Source: Argopecten irradians (taxonomy: Eukaryota > Mollusca > Bivalvia > Pectinida > Pectinidae). Taken from it: 64,000 nt of DNA. The position numbers and the translations under genes were made by a program. Position 1 is the first letter of the stretch, and each line of letters begins with the position of its first letter. The stretch covers positions 30,183,528-30,247,527 of the forward strand of contig NC_091142.1 of assembly GCF_041381155.1 (NCBI RefSeq), given 5' to 3'. The notes under the pieces are model-generated. The model was not told the origin of the DNA and ran no database searches. It saw only the letters and a list, made by a program, of their open reading frames with translations. Positions 35,239 through 48,019 of this stretch are shown piece by piece.

Positions 35239-36857
35239 CGGAATAACTGATATACCCATATGGCTAATCCCTAGTCAGACCAGTTTTGACGTATAACTCT
35301 GAAATTTGGTATCTTGATTATAATAGCAAGATAGCAAATGCTAGTAAAAGAGCTTGCTCTAATAAGGCATTGTTTGACCCATTTTCCTTAGCTGATAAAA
35401 CACCATTCGAGCAAATTAATTTGAAATTTTGCAAAATGGCTTTGGGTGTTGGAAAGTATGCATTGATTAATATAGCTTCCACGGCTGAATTAGGACAGTT
35501 TACTTTAGATTGTATCATAAATGCACTAGCTTTATGCTATTTAAGAAGGATCTCACCAAAAAGACATCAACGTCCTGGTGAAAGAAGCACTGGCTGTCAG
35601 TAAAAAAATACATGCAAATGGAACGTATTCTTGGTGTCCTATGTTTCTAATATCATAAAGGAAAATAAGATTTCTTATAACTTTGAAAATACCAATCCTA
35701 GTAGGACGTTCAAACGTAATCTGAAACTATTATTCAAGAAATCGATACAAGGTGTAGTCAAAGCCATTTTTACAACTAAGATAAATAGTTCAGATAATAA
35801 CAGTAAAAATAAATTATGTAGTAAATTCAAACAAAACTATAAGGAAGAAACATATCCTTCTATTAATGATTTTGAATTAAGAAAATTGCTCGCAAAACTG
35901 CGAATTAGCAACCACAGTTTAGAAATCGAAGCAGGTACGGTAAAAAGATTCTCCGTTCTCTGCGGTTAGGCAAATTTTGTAAAGAAATTGAGGATGAAAC
36001 CCACTTCATTTTTTAGTGTTCCGTTAACTCTACAGTGAAAACAATTGTCTTCAATAGTCATAAATATGACCACCATTTAACAGATTTTGAAAATTTGATA
36101 CGACTCTTGTCTTCTAATGATCTAAAACTTCTGCAGGAATTTAGGCCTTTTTGTTAAAAAGTCATTTGAACTGAGGAAAGCTGGCTTGATAAATATTTAT
36201 AAGTTTGTGTTTTGGTCTACTGTGTATTATGTACATGTATGTTTTGCTATCGATCCCTTTTGTATGGTGGCATATTTCTGCCATCGTGTTATTTTAGGTC
36301 GAGTTATGTAACGTAACTTTGCCGAGATAATTTTGTCGACCTGTCGAGTTATATCATGACTTGTTGAGATATTTATGTCGGCAAGTCGACTTACACCATA
36401 CATCCTGGAAAATTGACTTACCTTATTACGACGAGATCCACGATAGTCAGTCGCGATAGTGTAACTCGACTTTCCAATATGAATATGTGGACTTATATAT
36501 CTCAACAAGTCATGTTATAACTCGACTGGTCAACGTAACTATATCAAAAAGTCATCTTATAACTCGACTTGCCGACATAACTATCTGGTCAAAGTTGAGT
36601 TACCCTAAGTCGACCTAAACTAACTCGATGGCAGAAATATGCCACCATATTTATTGATGTCGACATCTAAACTAAAAGATGTCGACATCTGGTCTTGAAA
36701 GTGGAATTCAAAGGCCACCCTTTCATAGGGCACTGTGTATATGCAGCAAGGCACCATACAGCAGAGTTCGACGTTGATTTTGTTAATTCAGAAAAGTTTT
36801 ATTTCAAAATTAAAATTGTGATCCTGCACATCCCGGCCATGCAGCTGTAGCCTGCGT

Positions 36858-36965
36858 CAATCTAATTAAAATTAGAACTTCTATGTCGCTCTCCGTACCG
36901 TCCGCCGCTCTCCGTACCGTCGGACGGTACGGAGAGCGACATAGAAGTTCTAATTTTAACTAGAT
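36858..36965. mobile_element. 108-bp hairpin insertion with 12-bp duplication
   Basis: 'tgtagcctgcgt' occurs directly before (36846-36857) and after (36966-36977) a near-palindrome whose arms share 'ttagaacttctatgtcgctc'. The right arm of the host element has the empty site with a single copy of the 12-mer. Confidence 0.8.
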
Positions 36966-37384
36966 TGTAGCCTGCGTGTACGTACACATATAGCTGTTAG
37001 TCCGAGCTGAGGAAGTTAGAGTGCAAAAGGACAATGCTTTGTACAACGAATTTCCATCCTCTTGGCCATAATCATTTATTAATATATATAACCATGGGTT
37101 GAAAATTCGTTTAAAAGCTGTGTGTATGCTTTGTGGATTAGCATTCGTACCAAGTCCATGTGGTACATACCGTACTATACTATATTACAATGATTTTTTC
37201 AAGATTTCATTTTTTTGCGAATCACGAAAAATACCAGTTACGTAATTTAAAAGCCAAAAAAGGTCACAGTACAGATACACAATACCCATTTGGAAATCAG
37301 CTTTACTTGTTAGCTTGCCCTGTCCATATATGCATGTATACATAAATATTTACATCCCTCGATACACTTATATAAAGGCACAAC

Positions 37385-37706
37385 CGCTGACAAATTATAT
37401 TTATTCACTATCAAAAACAGCAGCAGACGATTTAGTCTTTTTCTTCAGTTACAAAAGTTACTTACTTTACACCATTACCATCGTTGAAAAGTTTGAGCTT
37501 CTAATTTTATTTCAAGTTTAAAATATCAAAAATAACTAATTGCATCCCGAAAAAAATTCCCTGGCACTATGGGCATGCATCAAAGGTAAAATAATTTATT
37601 TTATATTATTTTTTGCGTTAATTAGACATATCTACACGATTAAACACCAATTATTGCTCAAATAATGAATACCATTTATGCTCTGTCGGCGGTGGAGCAT
37701 CTTTAA
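37385..37706. mobile_element. MITE with 'ctgtcggcggtggagca' end, copy 2
   Basis: It matches 21668-22022 over its interior, with the left end slightly shortened. The 13-mer 'ataaaggcacaac' flanks it at 37372-37384 and 37707-37719. The other arm of the foldback element preserves the empty site. Confidence 0.75.
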
Positions 37707-38540
37707 ATAAAGGCACAACGATTTTTTGTTACGGTCTTAATGTCCAGATTCAACCTTTGGTCTAAAAATCCTCCCGCGGGACGCGGTTTTAACTCCAAAC
37801 TCGGGATATATCTGCATCTATTTTTTTGTAGTAAAAACATAGTAAAAAAAAAGTCACGTGCTTATACCTCATTCATGCCATTGGCCGGAATATACAATTG
37901 TATTATGGGTAACTAGTGATCACGTGATTGTGTGTTTACTTCCATATATGGTGATAGTTTGCTTGCCATTTCTTCGGAGAAATTGATTTATTTTAAAATA
38001 TTTAGACCCCAAAATGTTATTAATATTGCATGCATATCATTTTGACTCACATATGTATTATTTTACTATAAATAATGAACTGAAATGAGTTATAAAACTG
38101 TCATTTCCACGTTTTGTAAATAAATGATATAATGCGAATTGACCAATTCAACAGGTCTAACCGTCTAATCTAGGATCAGCGAAGATCGGCTACTCCCGGC
38201 TAAATTCGTAGAATTCTAAATTTATATTTATATATATTATTACCTGCTTTAGGGTTCAGAACATATACATACATATAACACAGAGAAAATAAGATCTTCT
38301 TCAAAAGGCCTAATTATGTATAAATACCAGGTCAGAGAAATCACTCTATTTGGAAGTTAACACACACTCATGTGATCACTAGTTACCCACTAATACAATT
38401 CCATATTTATTTCGGCCAATGGCATGAATGAGGTGTAATCACGTGACTTGTTTTACTACGTTTGACTACAAAGAACGCGTGTTTTGTACCATTATTTGGA
38501 AAATCCCCCGCGGATCGTGATTTCATTTCCACCATTTGAA

Positions 38541-41500
38541 ACAGAAGGCTTAGAGTAGACTTTGATTGTGAAACATTGATAAATTGAAGATTACATGTTG
38601 TGCCATGGCAGATGTCAAAGTTCATGTACATGTATATACTCGACAAATACTTGAAACATTATCTAATAAATTTGTGTTGAAATTATAATTGATGTTGACC
38701 AGGAAATGTACCAGTCTAAATTTTGGTTGAATAATGCACGGAAAGTGAGTTAATCTTAACTTTTCCACTTTGTGGAAAATCCTTCAAAACGGATTTATCT
38801 CCCTTGATTAAAATGACAAACCATGTACCTTTGCTATGATATAAAGTTTTTTTTTTTCATTTTTTTTTTAAATTCAATAATGAATGCAGATCAAATATAT
38901 TAATCAAATATGTGTATTAATTTAATTTGAAACATGTTTGTTTTGCTGAAAATTTGCCAAAAAATTAATAGCAATACAAAATATTCATGATTGTAATTTG
39001 ATTGTTGTTGTTTTTGTACTTGCTGTAAAATAAAAAAAAACGTGTTGTGGAGAAGAAGTTTATTAAAATTTGAATTGTTTACAAATGGATGAGAGTTGAG
39101 AATGAACAGAAGGCAATAAGGATATATATGTCTAACAGTCACCTGAATTCCGATATGCACAGTTATAAATAATGTTTTGCTTAAAAAACAAACAAATAAA
39201 TATGTCTCAGCCCTGTGACTTGGCACTTAGGTCAAGATCATTGTTTTGAACAAATTTTGTATACCTTCATCCCCTTTGGCCCAATAACATGTCCATGTAT
39301 GAGGTTCTTGGTTATTAAGAAGATTGTAAATTGTTTACAACAGACACTGGATGATGCCGGCCAAAAGACAATTGCAATAGGTCACACAGGAGGAGATTAA
39401 TTCAACACACAACCATATATACTTTCTATACTTTTTCACATAAATCATTACATATAATCCTTGTACACATCCATATCAGTGGCGACGCTAACAGGAAATT
39501 AATGAATATGCAAAATGGCGTGCGAGCGTCGAAGGGTCGATATTTTGGTGTTTGGAGGTCCGGGGGTCTCTCCCGGAAAAATATTACGAATAAGAATGGC
39601 TGAGATAATTTTTACGATGTATTTTGATGATTTTGCGAACGCCGAATGCGCGAGATTTTGGTGTTTGGGGGGTCCGGGGGTCTCACCCGGAAAAAATATT
39701 ACGATTTTGATGATTTTGCGAGCGCTGAATGCGCGAGACTTTGGTGTTTTGGGGCTCCGGGGATCTCCACCGGAAAAAAAATTACGATTTTGATGATTTT
39801 GCGAGCGCCGAATGCGCGAGACTTTGGTGTTCTGGGGTCCAGGGGTCTCCCACGCGAAAAATATTACGATTTGGAATGGCCAAGATGACTTTTACGGTGT
39901 ATTTTGAGGATTTTAATCGGTTCTTAACGTGGTAATTTTTCGATTTACATTTACCTGCATTTAGAAATTATAATTGTGAATGTCGTCATATCATTATGCA
40001 ACCCTGCTCGATCTGAACATACGACTTCACACCATCAGCACATTGTTGTTTAACTACAAAAAATAATGAATTGATTTAATTGTCTTGCTTAGACATATAA
40101 ACAATTTAATATTTTAAGAAACATTTTTGAAATAGTAGAATCCCTTGATGGACATTTTTAGTCTAGTTCATGTGTATTGAATTTTTATTATTAAAGGTTT
40201 GAACATTACGTGCTTGAACTTTTAGGAAAAGCGACAAAATTTTCTAAAATGAAGTACGAAAAATGTGCAGGAGGACCCTTTTCTTCCTACGCCCCTGCAG
40301 TTGCACATTTAAAAAGTTTAATGAACTTGGTACCCACTACTGACTGATGTAAATCATGCCAATAAAAGATGGATCTTTTCTCTATTTCTGTAATTCTTTA
40401 CCTTTTTCTTTCCTCTTGGAAATGTTTTATAACATGGGAAAACTAAAAATGAAGTCTATATAGCAGGAATAACAAAACACATAGCCACCTGTCAGCCATG
40501 GTTTTTTTTTCTGATTGGTCACCCGAGTTCGGATACAGAATAAAACAAATGCATGCACTGTATATAAGCACCATATATTGGCCTATCAGGCCCATGAAAT
40601 CAGCCAGTGATGATATCCATTTAACCTTTTAATATATGAAGAGTATTTGATTCCATTACATCTGTTTCCTATGAAAATTGAGCAAATAATGCTCATAAAT
40701 GTGTTTCCCTAATATATAAACTATATTGGTTGAGACCTTTCAATCTATGAGAGGCCTTGAGACCTTTCTGAGTTATCTATGAATGTAGTACCAAAGCTCT
40801 GACAAACAAAATGCACACGGTGTGAACTACGATACATTTTGCACGTACTACGGAACACTATCGAGTGCAGCAAGATTTAGACTACAGGTACTGCACTACG
40901 TGTGAACACGGTGTCCACTTCAGGTGGACATCGTGTCCAGGTAAAATGTCCCACTACATCCAGACCACATAAATTGAAATATGAGAAAATGTGTATTGAT
41001 TCCCAATTGGACTTTGACCAGAAATAGTTATTGCGATCAGAAGCTGCCATGTAAGCGTTAATTCTGGAAATCATTCGTACTGTAATGTTTATTTGAATAG
41101 ATACATATAAAGTAAAATGTATCAATATATATTATTATCGTACAATTTAATTTATAAATAAGGACGTTAATTATAGAATTTATGAAAGCAAATTAACTGC
41201 GTTGCAAATTAACTGCGTACGGTAAAAACCACATACTGGTTATGTCTCATCAATGGATAGTTCCCAGTAAAAACTATTTTTCCTAGCTAGTGATAAGTAA
41301 TTTAAAGATGAAATTCTTTTTCAGACGCATAAAGTGATGAACCTTGCGTGGAGTAAGATTTTTAGTATAAGCAAATCGTCGCCAAAGAGATATTTTGATC
41401 GGCAAATTATTTTGATTAAAAAGAATATATTGATGGGCATAATAAAAGCAAGGACATATAAACATAAACAAATTAAATTCTTCATAAAATGTTTAACTAT

Positions 41501-43849
41501 GTATGTATGGAATATAGCTTTCTAAACGGCAAGGTGCGCGAAATAGTTTGTATAATACGTATACATTTGCTACATGGAACCTGGCGCGTTGCAAAGCATT
41601 GGATAAATGAGAAATCGTTCATGAGACGTTAAAACTCGGCATTAGAAATTACACTTTATTACACTCAACCGATTGAGGAACCAGTAAGCACTGGCTTAAG
41701 AAAGCAAAAAATTTATTATCGGGCATTGTAGACCCCTAGGCTAGGACTGCAGTTGCTATGGTCACTTGGACTTCATACTGTTCCATCAACCATCAACACG
41801 GGTATGATAATCTAAATTACCTAACATTGGTCAGAGTGGGGCCAGGGGCCTGGGCCTTCTTTGGGCACCCTTCAATATGTTCAGTCAAGTGTATCACAGA
41901 CTAACAACACCTGTATACGTGTACCGGTAGTACCTTATCCCAACCCCAGGAGGTCCATTTATAGCATGCTGTACTTAGGTGGCAGCCTCTCTACATACAT
42001 ACATTGTACTCATCACATAAATACGTACAGTTATACAACAATGCTAGTCAATAGGGATATGTGTTTTAACTGGTAGTGCATTTTAATTTATTTGTTAATG
42101 AAGCTTTATATATTAAAATTAAAAATAATCTAAATACCAAGTGTATATATATAGTTTACTAAAACATTTATTTCAAGATTATTGGAATATCATATTTCAT
42201 CCAATATCTTTTCATTAATTTATTTTTTTACACTGGCTTTTTACATATATCAGAAACCTGATTATCATGACAATGTATATAAAATACCATATTACAATGT
42301 TGAATAAGTACCTAATCTACATTAATTTTGATTATAATATACACATGTATTATTGGTAAATTCAAGGTTGTGACAGACATGCATGATTTACGCATTGTAC
42401 AGCTACCGTCAGCTCCACTTCACGACTGCCTGTCATGACAATAATTGAGGTGTATTCAGCGTCACTTTCTATATGTTTTGCCAGCTAGTTTTTACCTCAT
42501 ACCTCGATCATATCATCCCAATCTACCCCCCCCCCCCCCCCGGGAACCGGTGTACATGTTTACCCAGGCTCTACAACAAGCATGTACATGTATCTAATAA
42601 GAATGGTACTTATGTGTTTCAAACTCATGAACCTGTATGATTTTTAAACGGTAAAGTATATTTGTTTGTCTTAACAAACTTCCATAGAAACAATTCTAAA
42701 ATCCATTATTATATAAAGATACTGCCCCCATTCTCATAAAGCCGTGCAAACACAGAAGGTAACGATTCTGCCCTCTGGCCATCTATCGATGGTCACCTTG
42801 AGGCACCTGTATAGCTGGATACTGTGGCTTACCTGTATGTTTGACAAGTTATAATTATTGAACCATGACGCAATATACGATCAAGATAACTTGCGGGGTT
42901 GGGATCATAAACTTATTGTGTGTACCGGTAATTAAGAATCAAAACAAGCTGAATTGGGTACTTGTAGGTAGACTAGCCACCAATTAGTGGAGGACGTCAT
43001 ATAGTTTGAAGTGGATTTAATTCTGCATGATCTTTTAAAGACGTTCAGATTTTAATAAAGAATATGTAATTAAGCTATTTTTACGTACAATACTTTTATT
43101 AACTTAAAATAGCAAGACAAATATTATAAAAGTGTATATATCTTAATGAAAGACGATCTACAAGGGTATCGCTAGACAACTGATTGATAGGCACCAAATC
43201 TTTCTGTTTAAGCTATGTATTACCCGGTATATGATTGTATTACTGCATATAGCTGATAGCTTATTATAAAAGAAAAAGTGTCTCAAAAGCACATTAGGAC
43301 TGGTTTTTGCTGTAATTCAAAGTTGTTTTTGACTTGTGAAAATGCTTGATGTATGATATATATATATATATATATATATATTTAATGCAATTTACCCGTA
43401 AAAACATTTACTTTTGAAAAACGTAATATAGACAATTTAAGATAAGAAATGGAAACTACTGATATAAAATTAAATAGACATATACTTAATGAATATAAAT
43501 CAATCTTTATTACATGTAAGCACATAAGCCCGTGTTTCTGCACGCACCGTGTCTACCCTGAAGAGTAAACCAACGTGCACTCCGTGTCTAAATCTGTAGT
43601 CTAAACCCCTCGAGCACGTCCGTGTCTACCTGTATCAAACAACGATTACTTCCGTGATTGCCACTGTAACCTTTAGTCGTACTACCAACTGTATAGCACA
43701 TAAGCCCGTGTTTCTTAGTATATGTGTACATACATGTATGTACATGTACATGTATTAGATTCCCAAAAGATAAGTGGGCTATGTGGAAGCTGTATTTGTT
43801 TGGAAATAATATGGAAAATAAACTATGATATGATAGTATTGCTAACAAT
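38541..43849. other. Central part of the 9.2 kb element, no gene recognised
   Basis: It holds a GC-richer tandem repeat (39525-39905), a poly(C) tract (42526-42540), a (TA)n run (43361-43380) and two blocks with 'gatttagactacag' and its complement at about 40868 and 43590. No frame longer than about 125 codons and none with a recognisable domain. Confidence 0.5.
39525..39905 (+). repeat. About 82-bp tandem repeat, four copies
   Basis: Blocks 'gcgcgagactttggtgtt', 'ccgggggtctcacccgg' and 'aaaaatattacgattttgat' recur in order four times. The overlapping open frames (68-92 codons) come from the repeat. Confidence 0.75.
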
Positions 43850-45665
43850 TTCAAATGGTGGAAATGAAACCACGATCCGCGGGGGATTTTCCCAATAATG
43901 GTACAAAACACTCGTTCTTTGTAGTAAAACGTAGTAAAACAAGTCACGTGATTATACCTCATTCATGCCATTGGCCGAAATAAATATGGAATTGTTTAGT
44001 GGGTAACTAGTGATCACATGAGTGTGTGTTTACTTCCAAATAGAGTGATTTCTCTGACCTGGTATTTATACATAATTTGGCCTTATTTTCTCTGTGTTAT
44101 ATGTATATGTTCTGAACCCTAAAGCTGGTAATAAAATATATAAATATAAATTTAAAATTCTACGAATTTAGCCGGGAGTAGCCGATCTTCGCTGATTTTA
44201 GATTAGACGGTTAGACCTATTGAATTGGTTAATTCGTATTATATCATTTATTTACAAAACGTAAAAATGACAGTTTTACAACTCATTTCAGTTCATTATT
44301 TATAGTAAAACAGTGCATATGTGCAAGTCAAAAGGATATGCATGCAATATTAATAACATTTTGGAGTCTAATTATTTTCAAATAAATCAATTTCTCCGAA
44401 GAAATGGCAAGCAAACTATCACCATATTTGGAAGTAAACACAAAATCACGTGATCACTAGTTACCCATAATACAATTGTATATTCCGGCCAATGGCATGA
44501 ATGAGGTATAAGCACGTGACTTTTTTTACTACAAAGAACGCATGTTTTTACTACGAAAAATAGATGCAGATGTATCGAGAGTTGGGAGTTTAAAACCGCG
44601 TCCCTGGAGGATTTTAGCCCAAAGGTTGAATCTGACCATTAAGACCGTAACAAAAATTCGTTGTGCCTTTATATAAGTGTATCGAGGGATGTAAATATTT
44701 ATGTATATATATATGGACAGGCCAAGCTAACAAGTAAAGCTGGTTTCCTAATGTGTATTGTGTACCTGTACTGTGACCTTTATGGTTTTTAAATTACATA
44801 ACTGGTATTTTTCGGGATTCACAAGAAAATACAACATAAAAAAAATCTTTTTTTTTTATTTTTTTTTTTGATTTTTTTTTCATTCATTCTTTTAATATAG
44901 TATAGTACGGTATGTACTACATGGACTTGGTACGAATGCCAATCAACAAAACACACACACACAGCTTTGAAACGAATTTTCAACCCACGGTTATATATAT
45001 TAATAATTCGTTGTATACTTCCTTAGCTCGGGCTAACAGCTACGTACACGCAGGCTACAGTTTCATGGCCGGGATGTGCAGGATCACATTTTTTTTTTTA
45101 ATTTTGAAATCAAATAAAAACTTGAATTAACAAAATCAACTTCGATCTCTGCTGTATGGCTTTTGCTGCATATACACAGTGCTCTATGAAAGGGTTGCCT
45201 TTGATTTTTAGTTTAGATGTCGACATCAATAACTGACAAGTCGGTGTCACACCCGAGCATAAACACGTTAATCGCCGAGTTACCGACTGTCTACATAAAT
45301 ATCTTGGAATCATTATGTGGGCATGTACATGTGGTAAGTCGACATATTCTTCTGTTTATGTCGACATCTTCCGATATAATGTCGACTTAATGCCTTAACG
45401 ATGTCGACATTATTAAGTCGTAAGTCGGCAAATCGATGGCAGAAATATGCCACCATACTTTTGTATGGATGTAAGGAAGCAATAAAGTTGAATTGAATTT
45501 ATCATCGGCAATGTCATTGGCTGCAAAAAATTGCTCGAGACATTCGATGTAACAACTGAAATCTTCTTTCCCCTCCACGAACTCGCATATTCTCCCTAAT
45601 TGGTTATCAGCCTCGTCGCCAGTTGTAATACATGTATCTTGGGTTCCCATAAACTGGTTCCGTCG

Positions 45666-45795
45666 AACTGATTTATTCTAACAGTAAAACCCGGAAACCG
45701 GATACGGAGTTCCGGACATCATACTGAAAGCAGACAACAATGTTAACATGATGAAGCGACAGCACACATTGAGCTATTAATGTCAATTCACTACA
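45666..45795 (-). repeat. Gypsy 5' LTR
   Basis: It reads TGTAGTG at its start on the minus strand and matches 27971-28100 over its whole length at about 92%. The start of gag follows at about 45650. Confidence 0.75.
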
Positions 45796-46057
45796 AAGAT
45801 GACAACTCGCGGGAGGGAGTATCTTAATTTCCCAATCTCCTATTTGTAATCTTCTAATATTTACTAAAAGAAGTGTATGGGCCATTTTACGACATGCAGA
45901 GAGTACGTGTTTTTTATTCTATATTTGCATATTACAGAGTTATTCCTCGTGCGAGTGATTGTTACGTCGTTTTCTCTGAAAAAAATATGGCGTTACACTC
46001 CTCATCCCTTGATGCCGCATTCAATACCTACCCGCATGGGCAGATAACTCTTCAATA

Positions 46058-46401
46058 TTAAAGTGAACAGTCGGGCAAGGATGGCTAAAGTCGGTAAAAT
46101 GGTGTGAATGTATCCAGTATAATTTCTTATGAAATCGAAATAGAATATCTCTCGTCAAAATCTGTCTGCGTACGAAGAAATTAATTTTAAGTATAGGAAT
46201 CCTAAAACGTCCTCCCGGCAGCCTATATCGGTGGTTACATTTCCACGCAGCCTCGCTTTCAATGCTTCAACTTTTATTTATTTCAATGGTCAGAACTGGG
46301 AAATGTAAGCAGAACTTGACCGTCGTATTAATATGTGAGAACTTTTGGAAGGCCAATGAAAGCATTTAGACTTGTTTTCTTTGCCCGACTATTCACTTTA
46401 A
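46058..46401. mobile_element. TTAA-flanked MITE, copy 2
   Basis: 344 bp, in inverse orientation to 34893-35238, with the same ends ('ttaaagtgaacagtcgggca' and 'tgcccgactattcactttaa'). It sits about 260 bp beyond the Gypsy 5' LTR. Confidence 0.75.
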
Positions 46402-48019
46402 AAAAATGGAATAGGCTTCAAATTCTTGATATGACGGTGTTATGGGTATTTTTCTGTTTACTACATTTTTTTGTCTATAACTCGACACATCTATTATACA
46501 CGAGAGACACACCTTTGACACATAGGTGCGTCACATAAATGACACATAAGTGCGACACGCCTGTGACACCGTCGTCTTACCTGTGACTATTCAATTCATT
46601 TTATTCCGAATGCAAACAGCATATAGGATTAGACACATATACACTGTAAATGTGCGACATTAAAATGACACATATGTGCTACACACGTATGAAACTAGAC
46701 GCAACACACCTGTGACACGATGGTACACCTGTGTATACACATCCTGTTGGAGTTATACTATTCCACACACACGCTCCACGCCTGTGGTTATCAGCGCCAC
46801 TACCTGTACGTGTAGTGTTGTTATCTATGTGGAAATACCTGGGGTAGCCGTAATGGAGGCAGAAAGTGGATCCTTATAACAGGAACAGACCGTTGGACGA
46901 ATGGACCGACAAACAGATGTACCTGGACGGACATTACGTGGATGTTTACCTGTGTTGGCTCTACAGGTGTTGGTCAGTCTGTCCTGGGGTTTGTATTTAC
47001 ATCTCTCTATGTAGGTACACGTGAGCCTTAAGACTATTCCCCGTCTGTACGGATATCTCACGTAGGTTTTATATAGATGAAAATGTGATATAACACAATA
47101 TTAAGTGTTCTTGTGGACGATATTGTATACAATTTCGATATTGTGAAAGCTATGACTATAGTGACTACAGCCACACATGTACATTGAGACGGTGTTATGT
47201 GAGAGTAAATACCCTTAGTACTGACTGGGTTTCACCTTTGTCACAATGTATGTGTAATCGTGTTACCTTATCATGTCGAATACTCTAAATACCAAAGGAT
47301 ATATGGACCTTATTGGGTAGAAAAAAAGAAAATGGATCAATCTTTGCTAGTCCAACAAAGGGACATGGTATAGTCGGGTATATGTTATGATTGTCTGTGT
47401 ACTGTGTGTAGATATATACATTATTTCTTTACCGAAAGAAAAGATACTGCATTATCCCGATAGTTTATATGTTGATAACAATAGTCCAGAAAGCACATTT
47501 GTGATATCACTGATCTATTCAGACAAAATTAAAATCAGATTTATTGATTTCACTGATTGGATGCTTCTATTTCCATTAAAGAACAATCTTAAAATGTGCA
47601 AATACATGCATAACACTTGAACCCCCCCCCCCCCCCCCCCAATAAAAAAGATAAACAAACCAAATAGCTATCAGGTCTCGGTTTACAAACATCCATGTTG
47701 TATTGTACGATATAACTTTTTGTCTATTGTGTTTACCAGCTGTTGTACATCTGTTGTACGTCTGGGCACACAAAACAATGATGGTCGTAGTACAGGTAAC
47801 TGTGCTTCTAAACGGTTTACTGTGTTCGGTATGTGGACAAAAACGTTGTGGACATTGCTTATTTCCAGTCCAGGGTCTATAGGTTTTAATAACCTACATT
47901 AATTTATTGATAAGTCAGAGGAATTACTAATTCCTGTGGGATGTCAATCAGCGAGAAGGATCGATAACAATATAAATGTCAGTTACTGGTCCGATATGTA
48001 TTGATTATCCTTTTGCTGT
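46402..48019. other. Stretch between the MITE and the 24-bp satellite
   Basis: At 46495-46740 a 'gacacat/tgtgacac' phrase recurs irregularly. The proposed signal-peptide exon lies at 46901. A poly(C) run is at 47623-47640. Nothing else is recognised. Confidence 0.4.
46901..46988 (+). CDS. Proposed signal-peptide exon of the membrane protein
   Basis: ATG at 46901 opens MDRQTDVPGRTLRGCLPVLA with a following hydrophobic core and SWG, a credible signal peptide. The donor at 46989 gives phase 1, which the exon at 54066 requires. A better-looking GTAGGT further on is in the wrong phase. The 7.1 kb intron is long but consists mainly of repeats. Confidence 0.4.

Larger units (their letters stand above)
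36262..45458. mobile_element. 9.2 kb foldback-type element with long inverted arms
   Basis: The 25-bp ends 'gtatggtggcatatttctgc...' (36262-36286) and its exact complement (45434-45458) are flanked by TTTT on both sides (36258-36261 and 45459-45462) inside the 3' part of a LINE. The left arm (36262-38540) and right arm (43850-45458) are inverted copies across most of their length. The outermost parts consist of 'gtcgacat'/'cgactt' subrepeats, and the left one contains a third copy of the end at 36626-36649. The 5.3 kb centre has no recognisable transposase. The long subrepetitive arms resemble Foldback/TIR elements, but the superfamily is unknown. Confidence 0.7.
34875..45497 (+). mobile_element. 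LINE (CR1/Jockey-group-like), 5'-truncated, split by two later insertions
   Basis: Net LINE sequence is about 1.08 kb in three pieces: 34875-34892, 35239-36261 and 45463-45497. The coding remnant reads LTYNSEIWYLD, LKFCKMALGVGKYAL and STAELGQFTLD, the region after the RT in CR1-type LINEs. The 3' end has a TTGAA-repeat tail ('aataaagttgaattgaa'). 'ttttat' at 34869-34874 and 'tttat' at 45498-45502 are the likely target-site duplication in the Gypsy gag gene. The clade assignment is tentative. Confidence 0.65.
27971..45795 (-). mobile_element. Ty3/Gypsy LTR retrotransposon, old, broken and multiply invaded
   Basis: A 130-bp repeat at 45666-45795 (5' LTR) recurs at 27971-28100 (3' LTR), with 10 differences by eye, about 8%, so an old copy. 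A polypurine tract abuts the 3' LTR (28101-28114) and an AATAAA lies near the LTR end. In order from the right come gag, zinc knuckle, protease, reverse transcriptase, RNase H, integrase and a C-terminal tail. The element is broken, with several frame interruptions plus three large insertions: 34875-45497 and 33250-34438 in gag, and about 30535-32005 in the reverse transcriptase. No clear target-site duplication remains. Confidence 0.85.

Noticed and set aside
36262-45458. Polinton-type element, because of long inverted arms
   Set aside because: No polymerase, integrase or capsid-like coding sequence is visible in the centre, and the TTTT flank and subrepetitive arms fit foldback elements better.
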